Assembly: GCF_001015195.1 (NCBI RefSeq)
Contig: NZ_LDES01000024.1
Span: 362,637 to 426,636 of the forward strand
DNA length: 64,000 nt
Direction: 5' to 3'
Source of the DNA: Sphingomonas sp. Y57
Lineage (GTDB): Bacteria > Pseudomonadota > Alphaproteobacteria > Sphingomonadales > Sphingomonadaceae
Both the position numbers and the translations under genes were made by a program. Of the stretch, positions 41,050 to 49,719 are shown piece by piece (position 1 is the first letter of the stretch; each line of letters opens with the position of its first letter). The notes below the pieces were generated by a model. The model made no database searches. It was not told the origin of the DNA and saw only the letters and a program-made list of their open reading frames with translations.

Positions 41050-43497
41050 TCAGAACTTCGCCTTGACGGTGGCGCCCCAGGTCCGCTGGTCGCCGAGAGT
41101 GCCGGCGATCAGGCCGACATTGCCCGGGGCGACCTGCAGCAGGTCGATATATTTCTTGTCGAAGGCGTTGCGCACCCAGCCGAAGATGTCGAACCGTTCG
41201 GTGCGGAAGCCGGCGCGGAAGTTGGTGACGATATAGCCCTTCACTTCCGTATAGGCCGACGGCGAGGCGTTCGAGTTCCAGTGCGACCGGTAGTTGCCGT
41301 CGGTGCCGATATAGGCCTGCCCCTCGTTCGCCAGCAGCTCGACCGGGATATTGGCCTCGGCACCGAAGGAGGCTGACCAGCGCGAGACGCCGGGCAGGCG
41401 CTGGCCGGAAATGTCGCACTGCCGCGGGCTGAGCGCACCCGGCACGCCGGGCTGCGAATAGTCGGGCGCGGCGCCGGCCGGCTGGAGCGTGCCGCCCGAC
41501 AGCTCGGGCGGGCAGGGGGCGTTGACGAACTTCTTGTACTTCGCGTCGGTATAGGCGCCGCTCACATAGGCGAGGAAACGCTCGCTGGGATTGATCCGGA
41601 AGTCGGTCTCGACGCCCTGCGAGCGGACCTTGCCGGCATTGGCGAGATAGCCGCGCACCGTGCCGAACTGGCCGCCGTTCACGGTGGCCTGGAAATTCTT
41701 GATGTCGGTGCGGAAGGCGCTGATGTTGAAGGTAGCGCGGCGATCCCAGAACTGGCTCTTCAGGCCGACCTCGAAATGCTGGACCGATTCCGGCTTGACC
41801 GTGCTCGCGGAGAGATCGGGCACGTTGGCGCTGGTCAGCGGCAGGCCGTTCTGGTTGATGCCGACGGTCTTGAAGCTCTTCGCATAGGTGGCGTAGCCGA
41901 GGATGCCGGGCGCGAACTTGTAGTTCACGTTCAGATCATAGCTGAAATTCCACTTGCTCACCGACGGGCTGGTCGACTGCGGCTGGTAGACGCCGCACTG
42001 CGCCGCGAGGACGGTGCCCGCCGCCGGCGCCGGGCTGCAGCTGATCACCTGACCCGCGCCGTTGGTGACGACGCGCTGGTAGAAGCCGCTCTTCTTGTCG
42101 TAGTTCAGCCGCACGCCCGGCTGGATGGTCAGGGCGTCGGTGACCTTCCACGCCGCCTGGGCGAAGGCCGCGGCGCTGGTGCTCTTCAGATATTGCGTGT
42201 TGGTCGCGGTCAGGCCGTTGAGGATGCTGGGGTCGTTCGCCTGGGCGCCGGTCAGGCTCCAGCGGCTGGCGTCGATGCCCTGGGACTCGGTGCCCTGGGT
42301 GTCGATGCGCTGCTTGAAGCCGAACAGGCCGGCGACGAAGTCGACCCTCTCGCCGTCATAATTGTAGCGGAATTCCTGGCTGTACTGATCCTGCTGCGAC
42401 GGATTCTGCGACTTGGCGACGATCGACAGGCCGGTGAAGTCGCGGTCGTTCTCCGGCTTCCAGTCCCAGAAGCGCCAGGCGGTGATCGAGGTGATGGTAC
42501 CGGAGCCGACATTCCAGACCGCCTTGAGCGACGCGCCGCCGATCTTGTTGCCGGCGTTCAGGCTGGAATCGAGATCGGTCAGGCGGTCATAGGGATTGCG
42601 GCTCGGCACCTGATAGTTGCGGCCGGCGGCGTTGGCGGCGGCGACGAGCGCGTCATACTGGCGGGCGAGCGCGCGCTGGGTGCGGCCGACGCGGACGAAG
42701 GTGGTGCCGTAGCCGAGCGGATCCTGCTTGCTGTAGTCGCCCGACAGGGTGATCTTGAGATCGTCGCTGGGCTTGAACAGCAGGGTGCCGCGCACGCCGA
42801 GATTGTCCTGTTCGTTGATATATTGCCCCGTCGGGACGTTGTAGAGCGTGCCCCGGCGCGAGGTCACGCCACCGGCGACGCGCACCGCGACCTTGTCCGA
42901 CAGCGGACCCGACACGGCGGCCTTGGCCTGCTTGAACTTCAGGTTGCCGGCCGTCACCTCGGCGCGGCCCTCGAAATCGAAGGTCGGCTGGTTGGTGGTG
43001 ATGTTGATGGCGCCGGCCGTGGTGTTCTTGCCGTAGAGCGTACCCTGCGGACCGCGCAGCACCTCGACCTGGTTGACGTCGAGGAAATCGAAGACGGCGG
43101 CGGCGACGCGCGAGTTGTAGACGTCGTCGACATAGATGCCCACGCCCTGCTCGAAGCCGTCGCTGGTCAGGCCGAACGGAACGCCGAGGCCACGGATGTT
43201 GACCGAGGTGTTGCGGGGGTTGGACGAATAGACCTGAAGCGTCGGGGCCAGCTGCTGCAACTTCAGGATGTTGAAGTTGCCGGTGCTCTCGATCTGATTG
43301 GCACCGACCACCGAGATCGCCAGCGGCACCTCCTGCGCGGTTTCCTGCCGGCGGCGCGCGGTCACGATGATCTCGCTGTTGGCGCGCGGCGCTTCGAACT
43401 CGGAGCCTTCGGCGGCGGCCGCGGGCGGCGCCTCCTGCGCATGGAGCGGTGTGGTGAGGCCCGCCAGTGCGGCGCTTGCCAGGAGCAGTTTCTTCAT
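41050..43497 (-). CDS. TonB-dependent receptor (substrate unknown)
   Basis: Outer-membrane receptor of 815 aa. Seen: signal peptide (KKLLLASAALAGLTTPLHAQ), TonB box region EIIVTARRRQETAQEVPLAISVV, plug with NIRGLGVPFGL, YVDDVYNSRVAAAVFDFLDVNQVEVLRGPQGTLYGKNTTAGAINI, then a 22-strand barrel ending with DQRTWGATVKAKF. This is the type common in sphingomonads for non-siderophore organic substrates. There is no Fur-like site upstream, but palindromes are present. The TauE/SafE gene downstream hints at a sulfonate or sulfate ester substrate; that is inference. Confidence 0.93.
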   Translation of the reverse strand: MKKLLLASAALAGLTTPLHAQEAPPAAAAEGSEFEAPRANSEIIVTARRRQETAQEVPLAISVVGANQIESTGNFNILKLQQLAPTLQVYSSNPRNTSVNIRGLGVPFGLTSDGFEQGVGIYVDDVYNSRVAAAVFDFLDVNQVEVLRGPQGTLYGKNTTAGAINITTNQPTFDFEGRAEVTAGNLKFKQAKAAVSGPLSDKVAVRVAGGVTSRRGTLYNVPTGQYINEQDNLGVRGTLLFKPSDDLKITLSGDYSKQDPLGYGTTFVRVGRTQRALARQYDALVAAANAAGRNYQVPSRNPYDRLTDLDSSLNAGNKIGGASLKAVWNVGSGTITSITAWRFWDWKPENDRDFTGLSIVAKSQNPSQQDQYSQEFRYNYDGERVDFVAGLFGFKQRIDTQGTESQGIDASRWSLTGAQANDPSILNGLTATNTQYLKSTSAAAFAQAAWKVTDALTIQPGVRLNYDKKSGFYQRVVTNGAGQVISCSPAPAAGTVLAAQCGVYQPQSTSPSVSKWNFSYDLNVNYKFAPGILGYATYAKSFKTVGINQNGLPLTSANVPDLSASTVKPESVQHFEVGLKSQFWDRRATFNISAFRTDIKNFQATVNGGQFGTVRGYLANAGKVRSQGVETDFRINPSERFLAYVSGAYTDAKYKKFVNAPCPPELSGGTLQPAGAAPDYSQPGVPGALSPRQCDISGQRLPGVSRWSASFGAEANIPVELLANEGQAYIGTDGNYRSHWNSNASPSAYTEVKGYIVTNFRAGFRTERFDIFGWVRNAFDKKYIDLLQVAPGNVGLIAGTLGDQRTWGATVKAKF

Positions 43498-43629
43498 GAT
43501 GTCCCCCTTCTCGAGATATCGTTTCGCCCGGGACGCCGATGGGGAGAGCGGGGTGGGCACCCGCTCTCCCCGCCCCGGGGTGTGAGGCGGACATTATCTC
43601 TACTCTTTCGAGAGAGAAGAAAGAAAATC

Positions 43630-43648
43630 TATCATTAAGGTAGATAAA
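43630..43648. promoter_or_regulatory. Imperfect inverted repeat upstream of the second TonB receptor
   Basis: ATCTATC and GGTAGAT (six of seven pairs) flank five bases in an AT-rich stretch. It is adjacent to the 16-bp palindrome; both are candidate regulator sites. Confidence 0.35.
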
Positions 43649-43649
43649 A

Positions 43650-43665
43650 GAGTTTAGCTAAACTC
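43650..43665. promoter_or_regulatory. Perfect 16-bp palindrome upstream of the second TonB receptor
   Basis: GAGTTTAGCTAAACTC is a perfect palindrome in the AT-rich region 153 bp upstream of the receptor ATG. The size and symmetry suit a dimeric repressor. No regulator gene is adjacent. Confidence 0.45.
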
Positions 43666-43712
43666 AAGATATTGATTTTACGTGACTTATTCCTCCGGCA
43701 AAGGTTCGGCTT

Positions 43713-43804
43713 CCCTGTCATCCCGGCGAAACCGGGATCCACTTTTCTTCATCCTCCGGGGGCATGAGGGCACGGAGATCCCGGCTTTCGCCGGGATGAC
43801 AGGG
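43713..43804. repeat. Paired inverted REP-like element upstream of the second TonB receptor
   Basis: Left arm CCCTGTCATCCCGGCG, right arm CGCCGGGATGACAGGG, about 35 bp apart. Each arm is a hairpin with a CCCGG stem. It separates the TonB receptor promoter from the DUF5818 3' end. Confidence 0.75.
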
Positions 43805-43815
43805 AGGGGGGCTGT

Positions 43816-44013
43816 TCAGGCGGGCTGGACGCCGTCCGCGTCGACATGGTCGGGGCCGATCAGCCTGCCCCGGACGCGTACCCGCTTCTCGACAAGGTCG
43901 ACCGGGGTGCGGTGCAGCTCCAGCCGGTAGAGGCAGCCCCGGTCGCGCTGGAGGGCGAAGCCGCCGCCGACCCGGCGGAGCAGGCCCGTCTCGTCGACGG
44001 GCGCGCCGGTCAG
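43816..44013 (-). CDS. DUF5818-like small protein (start uncertain, CTG likely)
   Basis: About 65 residues. Seen: TGLLRRVGGGFALQRDRGCLYRLELHRTPVDLVEKRVRVRGRLIGPDHVDADGV, which matches the small beta-barrel pattern of DUF5818 proteins. No ATG, GTG or TTG is available near the domain start. A CTG overlapping the pyrF stop (CTGA) at 44013 would give a coupled start. Function unknown. A longer upstream frame exists inside pyrF but looks like out-of-frame pyrF sequence. Confidence 0.6.
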   Translation of the reverse strand: MTGAPVDETGLLRRVGGGFALQRDRGCLYRLELHRTPVDLVEKRVRVRGRLIGPDHVDADGVQPA

Positions 44014-44690
44014 AGGGTCGCCTCGATCGCGCGGGCGGCCTGGTCGGGGTCTTCGGCCTGGGTGATCGGGCGGCCGATGACGAGGATCGAGGCGCCCTGG
44101 TCGAGCGCCTGCCGCGGGGTCATCACGCGCTTCTGGTCGGCATGGCCGTTGCCGTCCGCGGGGCGGATGCCGGGGACGACGAAGAAACCATGCGGCCACA
44201 ATTTCCGGGCGGCCTTCACCTCGTTACCCGAGCAGACCACACCATCGAGCCCGGCCTGTTTGGCGAGCAGGGTGAGCCGCTCGACCTGGGCATGGGCATC
44301 GGGCGCGACGCCGATCGATTCGAGGTCGTTGCCGTCGAGGCTGGTAAGCACGGTCACCGCGACGACCTTCGTTCCCGCCGGCGCGGCCGCCTTGGCGTCC
44401 TCCATCATCGCCAGCCCACCCGCCGCGTGGACCGTGAGGATGGCGGGCTTGAGCCCGGCGAGCGCCTGCACCGCCTTGGCGACGGTGTTGGGAATGTCGT
44501 GGAGCTTGAGGTCGAGGAAGACGGGCAGGTCGAGCGCGGCCATCTCCCGCACCCCGGCCTGGCCGTGCGCCGAGAAGAATTCGAGCCCCAGCTTGATCCC
44601 GCCGACATGGTTGCGGACCCGTGCGGCGATCTCCCTGGCGCGGGCGATGTCGGGCGTGTCGATCGCCACGTAGATGGGGCTGCGGGTCAT
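44010..44690 (-). CDS. pyrF: Orotidine 5'-phosphate decarboxylase
   Basis: Last step of UMP synthesis, 226 aa, normal length. Seen: YVAIDTPDIARAREIAARV, the catalytic LDLKLHDIPNTVAKAV (DxKxxD), TVHAAGG, VLTSLDG, and phosphate loop GRPITQAEDP. It overlaps lapA (ATGA) at its start and the DUF5818 gene at its end, so the order is lapA-pyrF-DUF5818 on one transcript, an arrangement typical of alphaproteobacteria. Confidence 0.96.
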   Translation of the reverse strand: MTRSPIYVAIDTPDIARAREIAARVRNHVGGIKLGLEFFSAHGQAGVREMAALDLPVFLDLKLHDIPNTVAKAVQALAGLKPAILTVHAAGGLAMMEDAKAAAPAGTKVVAVTVLTSLDGNDLESIGVAPDAHAQVERLTLLAKQAGLDGVVCSGNEVKAARKLWPHGFFVVPGIRPADGNGHADQKRVMTPRQALDQGASILVIGRPITQAEDPDQAARAIEATL

Positions 44691-44995
44691 GCTTCGGTTC
44701 CAGTGGGCGGCGGGGCCGCGATCGGTTCGGACGCCGCGGACGCGGGCGGAGCCGCCACTAGCGCATTGCGCTCAAGATTGTCGATCCTGCGATGCAGCCG
44801 CCACAATTTGGTACGGTGGACGGCATAGGTCGGCAGGAAGCCGATCAGGACGCCGAGAAGGAGGAGGACCGGCAGCTTCACGTCCGCAGTCATCCCCGCC
44901 CAGAGGTTGATCGGCACCGGCGCCCAGTTCCGCAGCGAGAAGATCACCGCGATCACCGCCAGGACCACCCAGAACAAGGTCTTGAGGAAATGCAT
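44687..44995 (-). CDS. lapA: LapA (DUF1049) family membrane protein
   Basis: A 102-residue inner-membrane protein. Seen: two membrane segments (LFWVVLAVIAVIFSLRNWAPVPINLW and LPVLLLLGVLIGFLPTYAVH) followed by a short coiled coil (LHRRIDNLERNAL) and a Pro/Ala-rich tail. In other bacteria LapA helps regulate lipopolysaccharide levels with LapB; here no lapB is adjacent. Start ATG at 44995. The name follows the domain. Confidence 0.85.
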   Translation of the reverse strand: MHFLKTLFWVVLAVIAVIFSLRNWAPVPINLWAGMTADVKLPVLLLLGVLIGFLPTYAVHRTKLWRLHRRIDNLERNALVAAPPASAASEPIAAPPPTGTEA

Positions 44996-45045
44996 GGCCC
45001 CGCTTGTCCCCCAGCCGTCCGGCGCGGTCAAGATGCGGGGGATCG

Positions 45046-47370
45046 TTACGCATTCGCTCCGATCTCTTCCTCGATCGTCGCGATCTGGTCCGGGATGGTA
45101 TTCAGCCGGTCGCGTTCCTCGTCGAGGATGGCGTGGAACAGGGTGCGCTTGAGCGTGGCGACATCTTCCTCGGCGAGCGTCTCCCCGGCGGGGATCGTCG
45201 AGACCAGCACGTCGATCATCCGCTCGGCGCCGTGGAGACGGCCCCATAGATAGTCGTTCTCGCGATAGGCCCGGCTGAAGAAGGCGCCGAACAGGTTGAA
45301 CTCGATCCCCCGGAGCGTCGCCGCCGCGCCGCCCGTCCGGATCGACCCGCAATCGTCGGGCGAGATGCGGTCGACCTGGATGGCGTGGAATTCCTGCGCG
45401 CCCTGTAACCGCATCAGCGACAGGGTGGCGAGGTCGAAGAAGCTGAAACCGAGATAGCCGAGCAGGAGGCTGCGGCGATCGGACCTGGAGAGGCGCGGCA
45501 GCACCGCGGCGATCGCCCGGTCGGTCTCGACATCCAGCGCCTCGAGGGCGCGCGTGGCGGCTATGCTGGCGAGCGCGGTCTCGGGATCGTCGGCGAAATG
45601 CTGCGCGGCGGCGGCGACCGGCCGTTCATAATGGTCGCGCATCTGGAGATTGAGGAATGGCGCGAGCGATCCGTAGATCGCGTCGCGCGCGGCCTGGAGC
45701 GCGGTTTCGTCGCTGCCGCCGTTGCCGGTTTCGATCTCGGTCAGCCGGTCGGCCAGGAAGCGCAGCCGGCGAATGCGGAAGCCCAGATCGTGCTGACGGA
45801 AGAATTCGAGCAACGGTCCGGCAGTGGCGCCGCCGCTCAGCGCCTCCCGCTCCTCGAAGCCCCGCTCGCGCATAAAGGCGCCGATCCCGGCGCGCACGGC
45901 ATGGCGGAAGCTGCTGTCGTCGCCGCCCCCGATCAACGCGATCGTCGAGGCGAGCTCATCGGCGATGATCGACAATTTGAGCTGGCCATAGCCGGCATAG
46001 GTGAAGCCGGCCTGACGCGCAGCCTGCTCGTGCGCGCGCGATCGCCAGCTGCCGAGCCGTTCGGGGCTGGGACGGTAGAGGAGTATCTGCCGCCCCATCG
46101 CGGCTTCGACCGCCGCCTCGACCTCGGGGCGGATCGCGTCGATGATCCGCTTGGTCTGGGCGATCCGCGCGGACCGCTGCTCGATCAGTTCCAGATTGTC
46201 GCGGATCGGCTGTTCGCGCGGGATGGTCGACATCGCGCCGAAGATGGTCGCGAAGAAGCCGGGCAGGCGCACGACCCCGTCGCTGTAGCGTTCGGGCGGG
46301 GCGTGCGCATTGGCGGTAGGATCGAGATAGAGGAAGCGCCGGTCGACCTCGCGCCGGGCGGGGCGGTTGCGCAGCGCGTCGATCGCCGGGCCGAAGGGCG
46401 CGTTGGCGAGGACCGATCCGTCGATCAGCACCAGGTCCTCTGGACTGCCGCTCGCCGCGGCGCTGGGAAAGATGCGGTGGAGGAAGGCTTCGCGGCCGTG
46501 CCAGTCGCGCTTGCGCGCCTTCAGCACCTTGTCCATCTCGACGACGTTGAAGGGCGGGAAGGCGCCGGGGAAGCTCGCGGTGGCACGCCCCGCGAAGGCC
46601 AGCTCGATCGGATCGGCGAGCACTCGCTCGCCGATGCCGCGATCGGTGAAGCCGATCGTCAGGCGATGCTCGCGCTCCTCGGCCAGTGCCGGGCTGTGCA
46701 GCCGCAGCCGCTGGTCATAGCCGTGGAAGTCGGTGACCGTGACCGATACGTCGAGCGGTTGGCGATCGGGCAGCAACGGCGGCCCCGCCGGCCCCTCCGC
46801 CATCGCATCGAAGGCGTCCAGGATCAGATTGGTGAAGGTCACGCCGCCGAAGGGCGGGTGGAACCAGCGGGCCCGGACGAAGCCCGAAAGCTTGCGGCGC
46901 ACCTCCGCCCGGGTCTCCGCCGACACGGTGCGTTCGACCGTGCCGCCACGCTTGCGCGCGATCATCCAGGCGAAGGGCAGCGCCCACAGCTTGGTGAACC
47001 AGCGCAGCGGCCGGGCGTCGGGATCGAGCAGCACCTCGACATCCGCCTTCTCCAGCCACAGGGTGGTCAGCGGTTCGAGCGACTGGCCGGTCGATATGGC
47101 ATGGCCGAGGAAGATGCCGTTGAGTCCGCCCGCGCTGGCGCCGGCGATGACGTCGATGAGAACGCGGACGCGGACGCCCTTCTCGGTTTCGATCTGTTCG
47201 AGCAGACGGCGGTAGATCGCCTCGCTGCCGACCGACGGGGGCGCCCTGTCGTGGAAAGCGCGGCTGGCGCGCGCGAGCCGCCACAGCTCCTTGGTGATTC
47301 CGTGCATGTACACGGCCAGGCTGACTCCGCCATAGCAGACCAGCGCGAGCCGCAGTTCCTTCTCCCGCAT
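45046..47370 (-). CDS. Patatin-like phospholipase family protein (large, TIGR03607-like)
   Basis: A 774-residue protein with an N-terminal patatin lipase domain. Seen: oxyanion-side LALVCYGGVSLAVYMHGITKELWRL, the nucleophile elbow GASAGGLNGIFL (GxSxG form), and the catalytic Asp in DGSVLANAPFGPAI. The C-terminal half (residues ~400-774) is mostly helical and typical of this patatin-related group. No signal peptide, so probably a cytoplasmic or membrane-edge lipase. The ATG at 47370 begins at the conserved MREKELRLALVCYGG. Function in the cell unknown. Confidence 0.88.
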   Translation of the reverse strand: MREKELRLALVCYGGVSLAVYMHGITKELWRLARASRAFHDRAPPSVGSEAIYRRLLEQIETEKGVRVRVLIDVIAGASAGGLNGIFLGHAISTGQSLEPLTTLWLEKADVEVLLDPDARPLRWFTKLWALPFAWMIARKRGGTVERTVSAETRAEVRRKLSGFVRARWFHPPFGGVTFTNLILDAFDAMAEGPAGPPLLPDRQPLDVSVTVTDFHGYDQRLRLHSPALAEEREHRLTIGFTDRGIGERVLADPIELAFAGRATASFPGAFPPFNVVEMDKVLKARKRDWHGREAFLHRIFPSAAASGSPEDLVLIDGSVLANAPFGPAIDALRNRPARREVDRRFLYLDPTANAHAPPERYSDGVVRLPGFFATIFGAMSTIPREQPIRDNLELIEQRSARIAQTKRIIDAIRPEVEAAVEAAMGRQILLYRPSPERLGSWRSRAHEQAARQAGFTYAGYGQLKLSIIADELASTIALIGGGDDSSFRHAVRAGIGAFMRERGFEEREALSGGATAGPLLEFFRQHDLGFRIRRLRFLADRLTEIETGNGGSDETALQAARDAIYGSLAPFLNLQMRDHYERPVAAAAQHFADDPETALASIAATRALEALDVETDRAIAAVLPRLSRSDRRSLLLGYLGFSFFDLATLSLMRLQGAQEFHAIQVDRISPDDCGSIRTGGAAATLRGIEFNLFGAFFSRAYRENDYLWGRLHGAERMIDVLVSTIPAGETLAEEDVATLKRTLFHAILDEERDRLNTIPDQIATIEEEIGANA

Positions 47371-47429
47371 GGCCCCTGTCTTCCATAGGTTGGCGGGGCG
47401 TGGCCAGCGGAAAGCGACGCCCGCCGACA

Positions 47430-47528
47430 CGTCATTCCGGCGAAAGCCGGAATCTCCCTTCTTTCACCAGCCGTGCGGATGGGGGGTGTCGAAAGGGCAG
47501 GGAGATCCCGACTTCCGTCGGGATGACG
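47430..47528. repeat. Paired inverted REP-like element between patatin and radA genes
   Basis: Left arm CGTCATTCCGGCGAAAGCCGG, right arm starting GGAGATCCCGAC and ending GTCGGGATGACGG. Lies between divergent genes, so it may lie within the radA 5' untranslated region. Confidence 0.75.
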
Positions 47529-47624
47529 GCAGTGGGGGGCATGATCGGGGGCAGGATCCCGGTTGGCCGTTGCCCTTGCAGATATGGCCCGCTATGTTCT
47601 TGCTTCGTTCATATGAGGATCGAA

Positions 47625-48992
47625 ATGGCGAAGCCGCAGAAACGCTATGTCTGTCAGGCCTGCGGTGGCGTCGCGACGCGCTGGCAGGGGCAATGCGCCG
47701 ATTGCGGCGAATGGAATTCGATGGTCGAGGAGGCGACCAACGTCACCGTGTTTTCGGCCCGGCATGACCTGCGGACGGGCGGGCGGGCGATCACGCTGGT
47801 CGGGCTAGACGCCGACATTCCCCTGCCGAAGCGCTGGACCACGGGGATCGCCGAGTTCGACCGCGCGCTGGGCGGCGGCCTGGTGCCGGGATCGGCGACG
47901 CTGATCGGCGGCGATCCGGGGATCGGCAAGTCGACGCTGCTGCTCCAGGCGTCGGCGCGGATGGCGATGGCGGGGCAGCCGGTCGCCTATATCTCGGGCG
48001 AGGAGGCGGCCGACCAGGTGCGGCTGCGCGCGCGGCGGCTGGGTCTCGGCCAGGCGCCGGTACAGCTCGCCTCGGCGACATCGGTGCGCGACATATTGAC
48101 CACGCTGGAGAAGGCGCCGCCGTCGCTGCTGGTGATCGATTCGATCCAGACGATGCACAGCGACCTGATCGAGGGCGCGCCGGGCACGGTCAGCCAGGTG
48201 CGTGCGTCCGCCCAGGAGCTGATCCGTTTCGCCAAGGAGCGCGGCACCGCGCTGGTGCTGGTCGGCCACGTCACCAAGGACGGGTCGATCGCCGGGCCAC
48301 GCGTGCTGGAGCATATGGTCGACACGGTGCTGAGCTTCGAGGGCGAGCGCAGCCACCAGTACCGCATCCTCCGCGCCGTCAAGAACCGCTTCGGCGGCAC
48401 CGACGAGATCGGCGTGTTCGCGATGGTCGAGGCCGGGCTCGACGAGGTCGCCAATCCGAGCACGCTGTTCCTGACCGATCGCGGCGAGGAGATGAGCGGC
48501 GCGACCGTCTTCCCCGCGATCGAGGGGACGCGGCCGGTGCTGGTCGAGATCCAGGCGCTGATCGTGCGGCTGCAGAGCGGGGCGACGCCGCGCCGCGCGG
48601 TGGTCGGCTGGGATTCGGGGCGGCTGGCGATGATCCTCGCGGTGCTGGAGGCTCGCTGCGGGCTGAGCTTCTCGACCGCCGAGGTCTATCTCAACATCTC
48701 GGGCGGCTATCGCGTGTCCGATCCGGCGGCCGACCTAGCGGTCGCGGCGGCGCTGGTCTCGGCGCTGGCCGAGCGGCCGGTGCCGACCGACTGCATCGCC
48801 TTCGGCGAGGTCGCGCTGTCGGGCGAGGTGCGGTCGGTCGCACACGCCAACCTGCGGCTGAAGGAGGCGGCAAAGCTGGGCTTCGGCAAGGCGTGGGGGC
48901 CGAAGGCGAAGGACGGCCCGCCGGCCGGTATGCGGCAGGAAAGCTTTGCCAGCCTTGGCGCGCTCGTTGACCATATCCTCGGCCGCCGGTAG
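47625..48992 (+). CDS. radA: DNA repair protein RadA
   Basis: RecA-like branch-migration ATPase, 455 aa. Seen: N-terminal zinc ribbon CQACGGVATRWQGQCADCGEW, Walker A GGDPGIGKSTL, Walker B LLVIDSIQTM, the RadA-specific KNRFGGTDEIGVF, and a C-terminal Lon-protease-like domain (GGYRVSDPAADLAVAAALVSA). The ATG at 47625 (MAKPQKRYVC) gives the normal start; the long in-frame extension upstream is repeat and spacer DNA. Followed by cvpA 12 bp later. Confidence 0.96.
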   Translation: MAKPQKRYVCQACGGVATRWQGQCADCGEWNSMVEEATNVTVFSARHDLRTGGRAITLVGLDADIPLPKRWTTGIAEFDRALGGGLVPGSATLIGGDPGIGKSTLLLQASARMAMAGQPVAYISGEEAADQVRLRARRLGLGQAPVQLASATSVRDILTTLEKAPPSLLVIDSIQTMHSDLIEGAPGTVSQVRASAQELIRFAKERGTALVLVGHVTKDGSIAGPRVLEHMVDTVLSFEGERSHQYRILRAVKNRFGGTDEIGVFAMVEAGLDEVANPSTLFLTDRGEEMSGATVFPAIEGTRPVLVEIQALIVRLQSGATPRRAVVGWDSGRLAMILAVLEARCGLSFSTAEVYLNISGGYRVSDPAADLAVAAALVSALAERPVPTDCIAFGEVALSGEVRSVAHANLRLKEAAKLGFGKAWGPKAKDGPPAGMRQESFASLGALVDHILGRR

Positions 48993-49004
48993 CTAACCAA
49001 GCCT

Positions 49005-49571
49005 ATGCATGGGTTGACCGGTCTCGACATCATCGTGCTGCTGGCGATCTTCGGCGGCGCGATCTTCGGCGTGATGCGCGGCTTCGTGACCGAGGTGATC
49101 TCGCTGTTCGCCTGGGTCGCGGCGATCGTCGCGCTCAAGCTGTTCCACGGCGTCGCGACCACGCTGCTGATCCATGTCGTCGGCAATCCGAGCGGGGCGA
49201 GCGTGCTCGCCTTCGCGCTGGTCTTCCTGATCGTCTATGCAGGGGGCAAGCTGATCGCCGGAACGCTGGGCCAGCGGATGCGCAGCTCGGTGCTGGGGCC
49301 GCTCGACCGGGTGCTGGGTTTCGGCTTCGGAGCGCTCAAGGGACTGATCATCGTCACGCTCGGCTATCTGCTGATCAACCTCGGCTATGACACGCTCTAT
49401 GGCGCGGCGGCCGAACGGCCCGGCTGGATGCGCACGTCGCGGACCCACCCGCTGCTCAACGCGACCGGCCGCGCGATCGTCGACTGGGTCGGCAACCGGC
49501 GCAAGACGGGCGGGCTGATCGGCGACGGCAACGAGACGGCGAAGCCGGCGGAGACGGCGGCGAAGGACTGA
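49005..49571 (+). CDS. cvpA: CvpA family membrane protein
   Basis: Four-helix inner-membrane protein, 188 aa. Seen: GLDIIVLLAIFGGAIFGVMRGFVTEVISLFAWVAAIVAL, VFLIVYAGGKLIAGTLGQRM, GFGFGALKGLIIVTLGYLLI, and a polar C-terminus. CvpA is linked to colicin V production and envelope or bile stress in other bacteria. Here it is co-directional with radA and likely co-transcribed. Commonly followed by purF; that gene is not here. Confidence 0.88.
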   Translation: MHGLTGLDIIVLLAIFGGAIFGVMRGFVTEVISLFAWVAAIVALKLFHGVATTLLIHVVGNPSGASVLAFALVFLIVYAGGKLIAGTLGQRMRSSVLGPLDRVLGFGFGALKGLIIVTLGYLLINLGYDTLYGAAAERPGWMRTSRTHPLLNATGRAIVDWVGNRRKTGGLIGDGNETAKPAETAAKD

Positions 49572-49719
49572 CGGCGTGAAACGGGTGGGAAGCGGCCTTT
49601 TCCCTATGTCCCCGGTGGCCAGTCAGTCGAAATCAGGGTGCTGGAAAGAGATAATATCTGCCAGGGGAGCAGCCGCTCGCGGCTCATCGGTCGAGGGGGG
49701 CACATTTGTCGGGATTGGG

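Noticed and set aside
43498..43815. A possible gene in the 318-bp gap before the second TonB receptor
   Set aside because: No frame with a start and ribosome site; the gap is filled by palindromes and a REP-like pair.
47400..47624. 75-residue N-terminal extension of RadA
   Set aside because: It reads through a REP-like element and spacer; RadA begins at the zinc ribbon start 47625.
49572..49719. Hairpin near 49665-49680 as a possible small RNA
   Set aside because: Only a short GC stem with no promoter or T-run; not enough for a call.
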